Assembly: GCF_026151205.1 (NCBI RefSeq)
Contig: NC_087073.1
Coordinates: 1,488,001-1,552,000, forward strand
Direction of reading: 5' to 3'
DNA: 64,000 nt
Source: Bolinopsis microptera
Lineage: Eukaryota > Ctenophora > Tentaculata > Lobata > Bolinopsidae
The translations under genes were made by a program, and so were the position numbers. The number at the start of each line of letters is the position of its first letter. Position 1 is the first letter of the stretch. Positions 38,916 through 50,479 of the stretch are shown in pieces. The notes under the pieces are model-generated. The model searched no databases and was not told where the DNA came from. It saw nothing but the letters and a program-made list of their open reading frames with translations.

Positions 38916-39082
38916 TTACCCTTCTGGTTCTAACTGTGAAACTCTTTTTACTTGACTACAGTTTATAGGTCCATGTTTATAGTTGTCCTCAGTGCATATT
39001 ACATGATAGTACCCGGATTTCAGTACTTTGTCGATCAGAGCAGGCACATATTGTCCTCCCCATGCTGCTAGTACCTTTTCTT
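38916..39082 (-). CDS. Tudor-like domain exon, C-terminal
   Basis: The exon starts after CTTTACATAG at 39082 and ends in a stop at 38916. It encodes EEKVLAAWGGQYVPALIDKV, LKSGYYHVICTEDNY and SQVKRVSQLEPEG. The pattern V-L-A-x-W-x-x-x-Y-x-P-A-x-I-x-x-V, G-x-Y-x-V and a final S-x-V-[KR]-x-V is that of Tudor/agenet domains, which bind methylated Lys or Arg in histones or piRNA-pathway proteins. The aromatic residues Trp, Tyr and Tyr-Tyr are in place. I infer the domain by pattern only. Confidence 0.5.
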
Positions 39083-39221
39083 CTATGTAAAGTGATATTA
39101 AATGCAAGATTTAGGCTGGAAAACTCATGCGTACAGTAACTGATTTCTTGGGCTTGTGAAAGGTGATGTCAAACCCTTTCTATATGTTCTTGTAGGATGT
39201 GTAACTTATACTACATTCAGG

Positions 39222-39300
39222 TTATTTTTTTCTAAAATCGTCAAACACCTTCTTTGGTGTCAGTGTATCCTCAAAGTACCGCTTTTTGGAATACTTGCGC
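39222..39300 (-). CDS. Short basic C-terminal exon
   Basis: After ATCACACTACAG the frame reads RKYSKKRYFEDTLTPKKVF and DDFRKK to a stop at 39222. Upstream, AAAGTAAGGGAG at about 39355 is a possible donor. Which exon it follows is unclear. Confidence 0.35.
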
Positions 39301-39343
39301 CTGTAGTGTGATGGTGGGATATTTAGAAAGGTTCTCCCTTACT

Positions 39344-39703
39344 TTAACAGCCATTTTCGGTTGGCACTGTTGGCTTTGGACAGAAATGATCTCTCACTAA
39401 CTGTTTCAGTTCTGTGTAGGGAATTTGCACTAACTGACGCGGATAGACAACGTTCAAGTTAATGTCGGCAAAGACAGATGGCTCCAACGCTGTCAAAAAC
39501 TGTTTGCGTTTCTTCAGTTCACATGCATTATACAAACTTGTCTGAGCATTAAACAGTTCGACAGTTGCAAAGTTGTCCCTGACAGGTAGCACCTCAATGT
39601 GACGTTCTTGCAGACTAACTCATAGCTCGAACTGTTCCGAAAACTCGTCAAAATCTGACCCACCATTATAGGTTCTTTCACTTCTTTTATAGCTCGTCGC
39701 CAT
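39344..39703 (-). pseudogene. Gypsy-type LTR retrotransposon gag fragment, one stop
   Basis: An ATG at 39703 opens MATSYKRSERTYNGGSDFD, with EFSEQFEL next, then an in-frame TGA at 39620-39622, and the same frame goes on to 39344. Blocks ELKKRKQFLTAL, PYTELKQLV and DHFCPKP are characteristic of invertebrate Ty3/gypsy gag (L-K-K-R-x-x-F-L-T-A-L and H-F-x-P-K-P). The following CCHC knuckle, protease and polymerase are not recognised next to it. It is a non-functional fragment. Confidence 0.65.
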
Positions 39704-39878
39704 TTTAGTATTTGATAGCTTAGAAGTGGAACCACGCTTACTGTAGTATGAACTATGGTCATAGGAGGCGCATAGGATATACATTAGTAAATAAGTTACA
39801 TAATAAATAAATTACCATATATAACAGTTCTCCCTTAATTTAGCAGCCACTTCCTAGCTTAGAAGTGGAACCACACTT

Positions 39879-40186
39879 CCATGATTTGAATTCTTCCCTT
39901 TAAGACCATGTTCTAATGTCTTTGCATCATATTTCTTAAGAAATATGACTGTCACTTCTTTATTGGATATTCCTAACGTTTTCATGAACATTGTCTTGCA
40001 GACACGCACAAGATCATGATCGCTATCCTTTGTAGGTAGAAAATAACTGCAAGAATATTTTCTTGTCTTCTTCCTGTCGGAATCATCAACTGTGGACCAC
40101 TTCTTTGACTTTCTAGTGACCAGTTTAGATAGAAATAAGTTCCCATCACCATAATTATCTTGGGTCCAATAATGTTTCTTGGCCGG
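39879..40186 (-). CDS. N-terminal exon of a transposase-like 'VCK-x-x-F-x-x-TLGIS' protein
   Basis: An open stretch of about 100 codons without ATG: KHYWTQDNYGDGNLFLSKLV, then KYSCSYFLPTKDSD, RVCKTMFMKTLGISNKEV, and LKGKNSNHG. The combination Y-F-L-P, R-V-C-K-x-x-F-x-x-T-L-x-I-S and G-K-x-x-x-H is well known to me from a large family of uncharacterised TE-derived proteins in insects and cnidarians, where a DDE-like domain follows. The text is free of stops. It is on the same strand as the exon at 39222 and the Tudor-like exon. Confidence 0.45.
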
Positions 40187-40194
40187 GTAATTTC

Positions 40195-40400
40195 AGCCGA
40201 GGGTTGAGCAAGATGCGGTAATTACTGTGGTAATTAAGATGACATACTCTTAATTATGACTGTTTACTATTACATTGATTAGTACTATTACATTAATTAA
40301 TAATTTTACATTGATCACTACTATAATATATTACTAATATAATTATATTGATTACCTTCGTATCTATCATTTTACACTCTTTCTCACATATTTTTTGTGG
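40195..40400. repeat. Interspersed repeat, also at 38140-38265, 38715-38790 and 41575-41765; inverted at 4560-4640 and 5215-5300
   Basis: Shared text: TTAATTATGACTGTTTACTA, TACATTGATCACTACTATAA, and GATTACCTTCGTATCTATCA with TTTTACACTCTTTCTGAACA. The copies at 4.6 and 5.2 kb follow the zinc-knuckle exon, so this is probably the 3' non-coding part of that element. Six copies in 64 kb make it one of the more abundant local repeats. Confidence 0.65.
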
Positions 40401-40522
40401 ATCTACTAAACTACACCATAGGGTCTGTGACATGAATGAAACTCCACTTTATTGTAATCTGGTATTAAATGACATACCTATAAATATGAATCATTATAAT
40501 AAATAATCCCCAGGCCGGCTTT

Positions 40523-40642
40523 CTAGGGAGGTGCCGTCCTGTTTTGATCCACCACACTGCGTAGTCGTATCAGACTAAAGGCTCTTGTCATGAAGGGTAT
40601 CTTTAACAGCCTGTCATACTCCTCATCAAGTGGCAAAAACCG
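40523..40642 (-). CDS. Candidate exon, unknown
   Basis: Reads RFLPLDEEYDRLLKIPFMTR and AFSLIRLRSVVDQNR before a stop at 40523. The text is protein-like, but no acceptor is clear and no family was recognised. Confidence 0.3.
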   Translation of the reverse strand, partial: RFLPLDEEYDRLLKIPFMTRAFSLIRLRSVVDQNRTAPP

Positions 40643-40718
40643 GTGAATTAAAATATTAAAATATAAAATTAGAGCATAGCAACACTATGGATCTACTAAA
40701 GTACACCATACTCCCCAG

Positions 40719-40879
40719 GCTAATTTGATCGATTTGATCCGCGCCTACAACAGCCGCAAAGTGAGCGTTATTGACTCGAAACGGGGAGGGCAGGCAGCCT
40801 GGCGTCATAAGCCTATAAGCCTTGGAGTCAGGCTGATCTCAGAGCTCCAGAGGCTTGAACTGGTTACAGGTGTGGGCCA
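40719..40879 (+). CDS. Candidate exon bounded by CCCCAG and GTGAGT, unknown
   Basis: Reads ANLIDLIRAYNSRKVSVIDS, then RRGGQAAW-like basic text and GVRLISELQRLELVTGVG. Open in this phase throughout, with good splice signals on both sides. The minus strand across it is also partly open (ATG at 40980, Pro/Ser-rich), so the strand is not certain. It may be a piece of the coiled-coil transposon protein family. Confidence 0.3.
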
Positions 40880-41908
40880 GTGAGTGGTCCAACGGGACCG
40901 TCCTGCTGGCAGTGGTGGAAGAGGGCAGCGAAGGTGGAGGCTCACTGTTATTGCCCCCATTCTCTAAGAAAGAATTCATGTCTAGATGAATAGGTGTGTT
41001 AGTATAACGAACTCTTAAATAGAGGAAGTGCTAAGATGTGAGACTACAGTTCTGTATAGATTGATTATTTGTAGAAAGGTAGGAAGACAGATGGGGGGCT
41101 AAAGGTTGAGGTGCGTGCATCTGAGCAACCCCGGATTTGCATCTAGGATGAAAAATTGGAGAGACATTCTGGTTGAACAGTGAAACGACTAATTATTATA
41201 ATGATTATAATGAAAAAAGAACCATGTTATCAACCTGAACAATTTTAAATGATATGGTCTGTCAAGTCATAAGTGATTTTAAAAGTGTATACTGCAGTAC
41301 GTCTATTATAGCCTATAGGTATTTCTGTGAAGATGGCTACCGATGAGTTGTGACAGGACAGGGAGCGCAGGCATTGAGGCATGAGCAAGCTTTTCTTATC
41401 GCCATCATTTCAGCTTGGAAAACGGTGTACAATGTTGCGTTTGTCTTTACCGATTTCATGATTTGAGATGGACTGGACGAGGAAGATTTTGCTGCTGAGC
41501 TTGGGTATATTTCTTTTGTCTCTGCATCTATAAAGTCAGCTTCGTGGTTGTGTGGGATTGCAGGTGGCTCAAACCTGAGGGTAAAGCAAGATGTGGTAAT
41601 TACTTGTTAGATGACTTACTCTTAATTATGACTGTTTACTATTACATTGATTAGTACTATTACATTAATTACTACTTTTACATTGATCACTACTATAATT
41701 ATATTGATTACCTTCGTATCTATCATTTTACACTCTTTCTGAACATCTTTTTAAAGATTAAATGCAGACAGAGTAAAAACGAAACTTACTTAACCAGTTC
41801 ACATCAAATACGTGGAACTACATAAATATGAATGTCGCATGTTGCACCAAATAGCCCTGCAAGCTTATTGTGTCCGTCTAGCGAATATAGATAATTCAGA
41901 CCTCTCAC

Positions 41909-42050
41909 CGAAAAATCGCCTTCCCGTATGTTTTTCAGTCATGTCTCTCAACATTTTCTGGTCTCGGAGGACTTCCTCAACGGCTTTTTCTGACACCGGA
42001 ATATCATATTTATTGCTGAAAGGATGTTTTAGTTCGTAATTATCCTCCAT
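41909..42050 (-). CDS. Candidate first exon, unknown protein
   Basis: An ATG at 42050 opens MEDNYELKHPFSNKYDIPVS, then EKAVEEVLRDQKMLRDMTEK and GRRFFG, ending at GTGAGAGG. The helix is charged and the donor strong. There is no family match. It lies upstream, on the same strand, of the transposon-like exons at 38.9-40.2 kb and might be their 5' end. Confidence 0.35.
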
Positions 42051-42059
42051 TTAGTTACC

Positions 42060-45000
42060 CAGAAATATTTGAAGGGAAGACCATGGAGTTGTTACTGTTA
42101 TTATTCCAGGTTGTGTTAAAGATTTGCTTGCGCAAGTAAACAATAATTGTCTAATAGTTTTCAACCTTAGCTTAGTATGGATGCAACAGCTCTGTAGCCA
42201 AGGGAACCAGTGCTTTCCGTCAATATCAGCTTTATGTATCCTCTAAGGTTCACTTTGTCCGTTTATCTGGTCTTTCTGATTCCGAAATTTTTGAGCATCC
42301 GGTTAACATCTGCTAGGCGAGAAGCCAAGTTGGCGAAGACCGTGAAACTCAAGTGCTGGGCAATAGTAAATTACTCCCATCTGTAGTACAATCACGCCTC
42401 AACTCGAACTGCTCCTCATTGTACAGTACATCAACTGTGTTACTAGACATCAGCTGGCACTGATTGAAGCTGAGGTCTTGTTTGTAGCTGATTGAATGGA
42501 AGTCTCCCCGTATTGATATTAAATAAATTTATTTTGAAAAGGTTATTAATTCTAACAAGTGGAAATCCAAAGTATAACCTGATTGTTCGTTAATCTTGTA
42601 GTACTTGATCGAGAGCTGGTCTTTTGTCAATTCCTGCCGGTACGCTGACGTCTCCAACCTTCACCTTGGAAGCGCACTATGTTGTCTTGGATTGACCTGG
42701 AAACTGGAGATGCTCGGAGGGACACGGTGCTGTGTGCTGTTAAACAAACTGCTGTGTCAACTTCGTTTACCATTAAACTGTTGAAAAAACTCCTATTGTG
42801 TACAAAAGTTCCTGCCCTTTTTCGTTAAACTGATACACTTTAATTCCAGATCAGCTGCACTCTCACGTTGCACTTATACCTAATCTGTTTTCTTCGTTAA
42901 ATCAGTACCGTATAGGTGATGTCTCTGTTTTAGATGTGGTGCGATCATGGCAGGCGTTTGCCCCATGAGTTTCTAATTGTAACTTTGAAGTAATGGGTGG
43001 CTAGAAGAGAGCTACAGGAGCAAGAGGATGGCAGAGTTCTGCAATCTTCCGACTGTGAGTATTCGCTGAATCCGTGGACCGTTTCTGAACAACATATCTG
43101 TAACTGACTTGGTAATTCTCGTCAGATTGAAGATTTGTTAACCCTAGCAACGTTCCTTTTTCAGTCAGTACTTGTTTGGATTTGTGTTTGTGGACATTAG
43201 GCTTGCCAGCGTATAATTCAATTCCTGTGACATCATCTTACTTTGTTAGTCATTCTTCCATGTGAGTCAATCCCTTCAGAAGGTGTCCTCTTCCACAAGC
43301 AAACACGCTTGGGGTGGTTTTGCGGTATACTGGATAGTCCTTGGGTTATTCTTGCCATTCCATATAAATACTATGATAACTTTTGTTCATTGGTTAGTGT
43401 ACCAACTTAGCATGTAGCTCCTATTATGGCACTCCGTGGTCCTTCACATTTGCCACCTCAACATACGGTAGGTTTCGTATTCGGTTCCTTGCTTGTCCGA
43501 TCTTTATAAAACTGGACTTGTTCTCTAGAACCATTGCTGTTGGCTCTGTCCTTGTATCTTTCGTAGTACAATTTATTTTGGGCAACTTCCACTTCTGGTA
43601 GGGGATTTAATCTCAAAGTTGGTAGCCATAGTCCGGTTGTAAACATCATTGGTTGTCTTGGTGGCCTCTGGATCAGACAAATGCATGTCTGGAGTTTCTT
43701 CTGGGCTCCTTGGGACATTATTTAGGATTGGTATCACGATTTTCCACGGATTTCTGTAAGTGAGGAAATCATCCAGAACGTGACTTAACGGAACGCAGAG
43801 TCTTCAATATCAGTATGGAATTTTTCTTAACGCACGCTCATCGCCCATGCTTGCTTTTATAAGCGGAAGCAAGTTTGCTACTCCTGGATGCTTACTCGCA
43901 TAGGAAAGCCTCGATTCCCATTTTTTGAGACAAGTAGTGCTCCCTGATTGCAGAGTATCTGAATGGATGGATCTGTTCCTAGCAAGTAGTTAGCTTCTCT
44001 TGTTGTCAGTCAGGATCCATCAAGGTATTTTTATAGTCTTGGATCATAATCCTCCGTTATACCTGGATCCAATGCTGCAGTTCATCTCACACACTTCATT
44101 TGAGGGGAGTCTATGAGTTTTTGATTGGACTTACTATACGCAGGATCTTTGGTCCTTCTTACCTTTTGTTCAAGATACGTATTTAATGTGTCATGGCCTG
44201 AAAACCTAGTTCTAGGTTTTTTCTTGGATGGCTTCACAGTAGAACTTAACCCTCATTTTGTCAGTAATTATGGTACTCTGGTCATGCTGACTATCGCCAC
44301 ACTCGCACTTAATGGGAATGGTCCGGAATCAACTCAATTGGGCTTCTAATGAACCTTTAAGTTCATCCAAATTTTCACCAAAGCTGCATCCTTTTTCCGA
44401 AAACCATGTAAGATCTTAGTCCTTAGATTAGTCTTGACCTAAATGAGTGGGTCCAGTGTTTCGGACGATAAGATTGCAGTAGTTCAGAGTTATAGATGCA
44501 CCATCCTTATCTATACTCCAAAAACGTCACAGTTCGATCTCTTTCTTCAGGACTACTCGTGCTATTTGGAGAACTTTTGATTTCGTCACCTTCATGTACT
44601 CAAGCGCTGCCCTTAACAATGATCTGACCGGACATATAGTGCCAGTTCCAATTATGCCCCGAGCCCAAAACTTGGCTCTGGGAACTCCTGGTGTTTGGCC
44701 ACTGCATCCTATTTCTTGAATCTTCCCACAGAGATCCTCTATCTTGCTCAACGTATTCGCTCCTCTGTGTCTCCTGGCCTGTAAAGTTCGTAACCTCTGG
44801 TACATTGGGGCTGGTCCTCTGGCATGTCAGTGCTGTCCCTATCTTTATCGCCTGTCCAGAGATACTGGTCATAGATTGGCTGTACAGTCAATTTGTCTCT
44901 TTTCAGCAGATTTTGTAGTTGCACGTGACTTCCTTTATTTCGTCGATCATGCCATCCTCCAACAGGTTACGAGCTCTGCGGATTTATCCCCGCTACTGCA

Positions 45001-45115
45001 GTTGTAGTTTTGGTGCTCTGACGGTCCTGCAAATTCCCGCACTCCCTGAGGACATCGCTCTGTGCTTGTTGCAGAATATCCACACCACATCCAGATACAC
45101 CAGTCCTTAACAATC
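42060..45115 (-). pseudogene. GC-richer, coding-like but frame-broken region, unassigned
   Basis: Base composition changes here from about 30-35 percent to an estimated 40-45 percent GC. Minus-strand frames give runs that read like protein, such as NVPRSPEETPDMHLSDPEAT, KLYYERYKDRANSNGSREQV (43458-43718) and KRDKLTVQPIYDQYLWTGDK (about 44870), but they hop between frames every 50-100 codons. KLYYERYKDR is faintly like the segment after the integrase of gypsy elements. I can say only that this looks like an old or error-laden coding sequence. Confidence 0.3.
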
Positions 45116-45683
45116 TAAGCATTCCTTTTCGTTTTAAGGATCTTTACTTGGCAAAAATAATAAAGCAAAAATTGTATGGATTGTTTTGAATAATGAAAAA
45201 TTACCCGTAGGACCGGGAGAGAGAATCTTATGTGTTACAGTACATTATTTGAAGATTTGCAATATTGTTTTATTCAAGAACAAATTCGGATTTTTCTGTA
45301 TAGACTCAGTGATTGGTCAATGATCTAAGGACGAAACATTGTCATCACCTGAGTCTATTCCCAGAAAATATCAGAAATCTTCTTGATAGAATAATCATAA
45401 TGAGACTCCAAGAGACATCTTCACGATTAATCAGTTTATAGATTTAAGTTCAGAAGTTAACAACTGACAGTAGAAAGATTTAGATTACTGTGCTGAGTGG
45501 CAAAGAATATATATCACGTCAGGTGCTTATGTACAGTAGCAAATGAATTCCTAGCCTTCTCTTTATACCTTTATTCAGCAACGGTTTGAAAGGAAAAATA
45601 CTGAGCGGGAGATTCGTAGGTGCGCATATAAAAAACTTGTCTAATAGTGCGGACGCATAAATTTATAAAATATGTTACAATGC
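45116..45683. other. AT-rich spacer, nothing recognised
   Basis: No coding, repeat or structural signal. Confidence 0.5.
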
Positions 45684-45845
45684 ACACTGCACACTGCACA
45701 CTGCACATGCCACACTGGCACATACACCACTGCACACTGCAACACTGCACACTGGCACATGCACACTGCACAACTGCACACTGCTACACTGCACATGCAC
45801 CACTTGCTCACTGCACACTGCAACGGCACCCTGCAAACTGCACAG
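45684..45845. repeat. CACTGCACA-type short tandem repeat
   Basis: Irregular mixture of CACTGCACA, CACTGGCACA and CACTGCAACA units. Open frames on both strands here encode Cys/His strings and are artefacts. Confidence 0.85.
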
Positions 45846-45899
45846 CCCACTAGTTGAAATTGAATAGTGGGGGGGGGGGGATCAGTCACCTCCCTGATA

Positions 45900-47990
45900 A
45901 ATCTCCTGGAACAAAGAGTAAGGGCATAATCACAAATATAGCGTCAGTCTTCGGTCCGGGTGCGAAACCAGAAATAAGTTAAAGCTAGAAAAAGAGGAAT
46001 ACTTGTGAATTGACCGAGATTGTTTGTTGCTTTTAAATACAATAAGAGAGATGAATTTGCATAGAAGAGTTAGATAAAGTAGATGACACGAATGTCTCTC
46101 TTTGCTCCGCACAATCCTCTATTCTTTGTTTATCACTTGAGACGATCCTGTTTGTGATCTGTCAGAATTTCCTCACCTTTTTGTAACATCCCTTTTGTCC
46201 TTATTCTAGCCAAAGGAGTCCAGGTAGGCACCACCTGGCGTTTTGTTTTTCTCGCTTTGACGTGTATAACCTCCTCAGGCGCTGTTTCAAGTGTTACTAA
46301 TTTTGTCAAGATTTGTTCGATCCGAGTTGAACCCTCAGTAAACCGATGGTAGTTATTATATGTGTACAGTATGAATAGTGAAAAACTGAAATAAGTGAAA
46401 CTATGGTAATCATAAATATAATTTTTTTCTATATATATCGAGATTCAAGTAATGCTGATATATATATTAGTTAATAATTTTGTAAAGGTTAAAGTATGAT
46501 TAGTTGGATTTTAATACCATACATTGAAACAGTGTCACAACTGCCAAGTGGCACAAGTCAATTGTATAAGCTACCCATCAGGCCATTTTGATCTAACATG
46601 TATTTTCTGCACTTATTAACTGCTTTATTTATTTGCTATACAATTTCTGATTTTTTTATGGGAAGGGAGACGGGGCTAGACCATGTTTAATCTTATTAGA
46701 TGTTTTTAGAAAAGACTTGATAGCGAGAAATCTTTATTTAAGACGTAAGAATTTGACCTGGCTTCGATGACCTTAATTTTTAGCTTTTGTTTGGGAGGGT
46801 GATAGAAGTAGAGATGGATTCATGTTTAGGCTTTCTTTTTTATGCGTTTGGATATCTATAAGGTGCCTAGGATGCTCTTTTAAAGTAGTTATTTCGTACT
46901 TTGAAAGATTTAACTTATATACTACTATGAACGCTTTACTCAAATTTTAAAACTTTCTAAATGCTGCTTTAGTTGATACATGTCAAGTTTCAGAGTGATG
47001 TAACATTGTTGCTAATAAATCTGGGAATGAAGTTGACTAGAATTAGTATTCCCGTGAAATTACGTTTGATTTCCATTCTCTTTTATAAAACACTCATATA
47101 ATAGCGATTTCATGATCGACGATTATCATTGTTATATTGTATCGGACCCAGATATGGAACAACAGGAACAACCCCCACGCATCTCATAAAAGATTATTTT
47201 ATCCCCTTTTTATTATAAAAACGACGACGATGAGATGAAATGCTTCCATCAAGATTTCACCCTTTTTCTTCCTGATGCACCTACTGTTAGACTCTTTCAA
47301 TTACTGATGTGAATTTTTTTTTCTACTGTTATAGGTTTCCACGTTAGGTTATTTTATATTTATTTGGTAACCGATAACTTTATGTTTATGATGTTTCAGA
47401 GTGGATATTTTATATATTATATTGTTAGATTCTACTGCTACCGGATCCAGCAGTTCCTTACCAGTTTCATTTTAGATCGAAATAATTTGATTTTTACAAA
47501 GAACAATATTTTTTATAAAATTTCCATAAAATATTTTATTTATATAAGGGGATCATTAGAACTTTACCCAAGAGAAACATTCGACCTTGCGAATCATAAA
47601 ATATATCTTCCAATTGGATTTTACATTTTAGTACAACAAGATAATTTTGTTTAAACCATGAGACCACCATTAGTCCATAAATTGATACAAATTATTTAAT
47701 CAGATAAATATAATTTTTATAAATTAGAATTTAATCATAATTTTCAAAACAATTTGGGCCAAGTTTCTAGTTTCTTATCTCTTATCGTAAAGAAATATTC
47801 TCTATAATTGATTAAAACTCAAGACATTAAAGTATGAACCCACCTCAGTTTAAAGTCCTGTTAATAGAGGTTAGTTTTACGGTAACATCTGTTTTAAATC
47901 ATAAGATTGCGTTGTCACACAGTATGAGCTCTCTGCGCTGTCTGCCATTAAAAGGGCTCGTGAATTCCAGCTGTCATTTCTCATATAAGG
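45900..47990. other. AT-rich non-coding stretch
   Basis: The frame 47364-47654 is rich in Phe, Ile and Tyr as expected of AT-rich DNA and has no family match. Nothing else seen. Confidence 0.5.
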
Positions 47991-47999
47991 GTAACCGGT

Positions 48000-50060
48000 T
48001 TGTCAGGTTCTGCTTTGCTTGAGCTGTATTGTGAAGGTTTCCGAAATGACTTGAGATGTTCTGGATTGTTTATGCATCCCACCATAGGCCCGTATGTAGA
48101 TTGTTAGCCTGTCCCACTTGCTACCTCTCGCCAGCTGCTCGTCTGTACGAGGCAGGTGGGTTGCTCTGGACCGTCTGCTGGATTGAAGTAAGCTCATTGT
48201 AGCTGAACAGGGATTTTACACATCTTCGTCCATCCTACCATTTCTTCATGACAGGATCATCCATATCCATTCAAGTCCCCAGGTGTTCCTTGCTCCGCTC
48301 CTGTAACCTTGAAGACGGGAAGTAGGCCTCCCGATATTCCGTCAGGATGATTTCAGGTCGAGTCAGTAACGGTCAAAGTTGGCACGCAAGAATGATTCTC
48401 TCCTCAAATCCGCATTCACCTGATGACTCGGGACTTTCTTGGAACTTCGGACTTCGGTAGGTTCCGCATATCTCTTGCAGGGCCTTTGGTTTTAGGATCT
48501 TTCGGAAATTTTCCCGGAGCGTCAGAGGTTAATTCCAAGATCGTTCGGGGAGCTTCCTTCAATGTATTGGGTGGGCATTACAAAACTCGTTGTATCCGGG
48601 TCTTTTGTCTGGCATTCCTGGTAGACCTCAGCTTCTTCCCAGAGTTGTTCGGTCTTCCTCAATCGTTGGTTAGGAATGTTCCGAATGTGCTCCACCAAGG
48701 TTGAGAAGTGCGTCTGTCATGCAAACTCTATGACTTCATTAGGACTCTTGACATGAGCTGAAAATATAGTGGGTTAAATTAATAAGGTTCAATCAATTTG
48801 AATAATAATGTTTCATTTCTCAAATTCCAATTGATCTAGATGCAGTAAATGTTTAATTGTACATCTTTTAGTAGATGTGAGGCAATATAAACTATTATTA
48901 TTTTGGTATTATAGTAAACTGAGTGTTCACAATAAATCAGACCTGGTTTATAAATGCTGCAAGTGATGAGAAAATAGAATTCAACAAGATGTACAAGTAC
49001 ATCAATCACAAAAAAATTAAATAATTTATACCACTCCTCGTCTAGAAAGGTAATCATTATATTTTTTTCGACTTGAAGTATTAAGAAGTATGTTAAAAAC
49101 GTACCCCAATTCAAAGCGAAATAATTTGCATTTGAATGAAATGTCACCGTTAAATATATATTTGATCATTCAAATTTTAATCTCAAGTTTCACGTTGTCC
49201 GTTAGCAGCTTATGGAGTCGTTGTCAACCAGCAATGCTTCTAGACGCTGTCTGCCGTATCTTTTGTAGGTGTACCCAAACCCAATCTTCATGTGTGTGGA
49301 TATGGACGATGTTCTGTTTGTTCCAGTGCTAACTTGAGAAGGTCGAACTGCTGTTGTGTCGTTGGTATTTGCATCATCCCTGTTCACACCTTATGCTCGA
49401 CATAAACCTTCATCTCATCCCATTCCTATTCATACCTGTCGTATGTTGATGCTGGTGGGTTGCTCTGGTATTCTGATGGATGGCCATTCCAATCTCTGCT
49501 CGTCGACTTGTCCAAATACTCGTCCAGGTAGTATTTCTTCAAGACTGGAAGACGAGTCTCTTAAGTGCCATGATCGTTGCTGTGTCCGACTTTCAGCGAT
49601 AGATGCGCTTCGTAGGCTTCTACTAAAGCCATTTCGGGAAAGGTGATGTCTTGCAACCATCCCAGTAGGCTCTTGGTAGATCCTCGTTGAAATCCACATA
49701 CGGGTGAGACCATTTCTTCAAGCGTTCCAGGCATTCGTAACTTTGCAGATATCTGCCAATGGGCTTGTGGCTTGTGGCGGTTGAGAAGATGATGGAATCC
49801 CTTGGCAGCGTTTGCGTTCCGTCCCCTTCCACGTAGTTTTCATTGTAAAGTGGGTATTGAGGAAATCGTTCGCATTCTTATAGCGTCACGCTTCTAGGCC
49901 TGTGTCAGGGTCATACGTCAAATGTCAGATGCAAAAACTATGTTGTTTGTACTCCGTCCCTTGTACCTTGTGTGCCTCCGTAAAGAGGTTTGAGTACGAC
50001 TGTAAACAGTCCATAAAGGTCGAATAGTCTGGAACTTAGCTGCAACTGTGGACGTGAGGT
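48000..50060 (-). pseudogene. Second GC-richer, frame-broken coding-like region, unassigned
   Basis: Minus-strand text includes VEHIRNIPNQRLRKTEQLWE and MPTQYIEGSSPNDLGIN (about 48700-48540), GRYLQSYECLERLKKWSHPY and VDFNEDLPRAYWDGCK (49623-49832), and QFDLLKLALEQTEHRPY (about 49340). The pieces are in different frames and separated by stops. Composition matches 42-45 kb, so both may come from one large element split by the AT-rich block between them. No conserved domain was recognised. Confidence 0.3.
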
Positions 50061-50147
50061 TAGGACATATCTTTTAAAAGATGAAAGTTAAAATTGATTT
50101 ACTGTGAATCGATTGATTTTTAGACATAAATGTCAAGATTATGGAAT

Positions 50148-50470
50148 AGGGGACAGAGGGTACAGAGGGACAGAGGGACAGAGGGGACAGAGGGAAGAGG
50201 GACAGAGGACAGAGGGACAGAGGGACAGAGGGACAGAGGGACAGAGGGACAGAGGGACAGAGGGACAGCGGGACAGTGGGGACAGAGGGAAGAGGGACAG
50301 AGGGACAGAAGGGACAGAGGGCCCAGAGGGACAGAGGGTCAGAGGGAACTGAGGGACAGAGGGAAGGGCACAGAGGCACCGACGCACAGAGGAACAGAGG
50401 GCACAGAGGCACAGAGCAACTCGGGACTCTGAACTCAGGGACAGTGGGACAGAGGGGACAGAGGGAGGGA
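50148..50470. repeat. GGGACAGA octamer array
   Basis: About 35 units of GGGACAGA with drift toward the right end. All six frames stay partly open because the unit has no stop, which gives several false ORFs. Confidence 0.9.
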
Positions 50471-50479
50471 TACAATAAC

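Noticed and set aside
45571-45889. Cys/His-rich ORFs on both strands, at first sight metallothionein-like
   Set aside because: They are CACTGCACA repeats read in several frames, with no signal or start context.
47364-47654. 96-codon plus-strand ORF with membrane-like stretches
   Set aside because: The residues (Phe, Ile, Tyr, Asn) are what AT-rich DNA gives; no other support.
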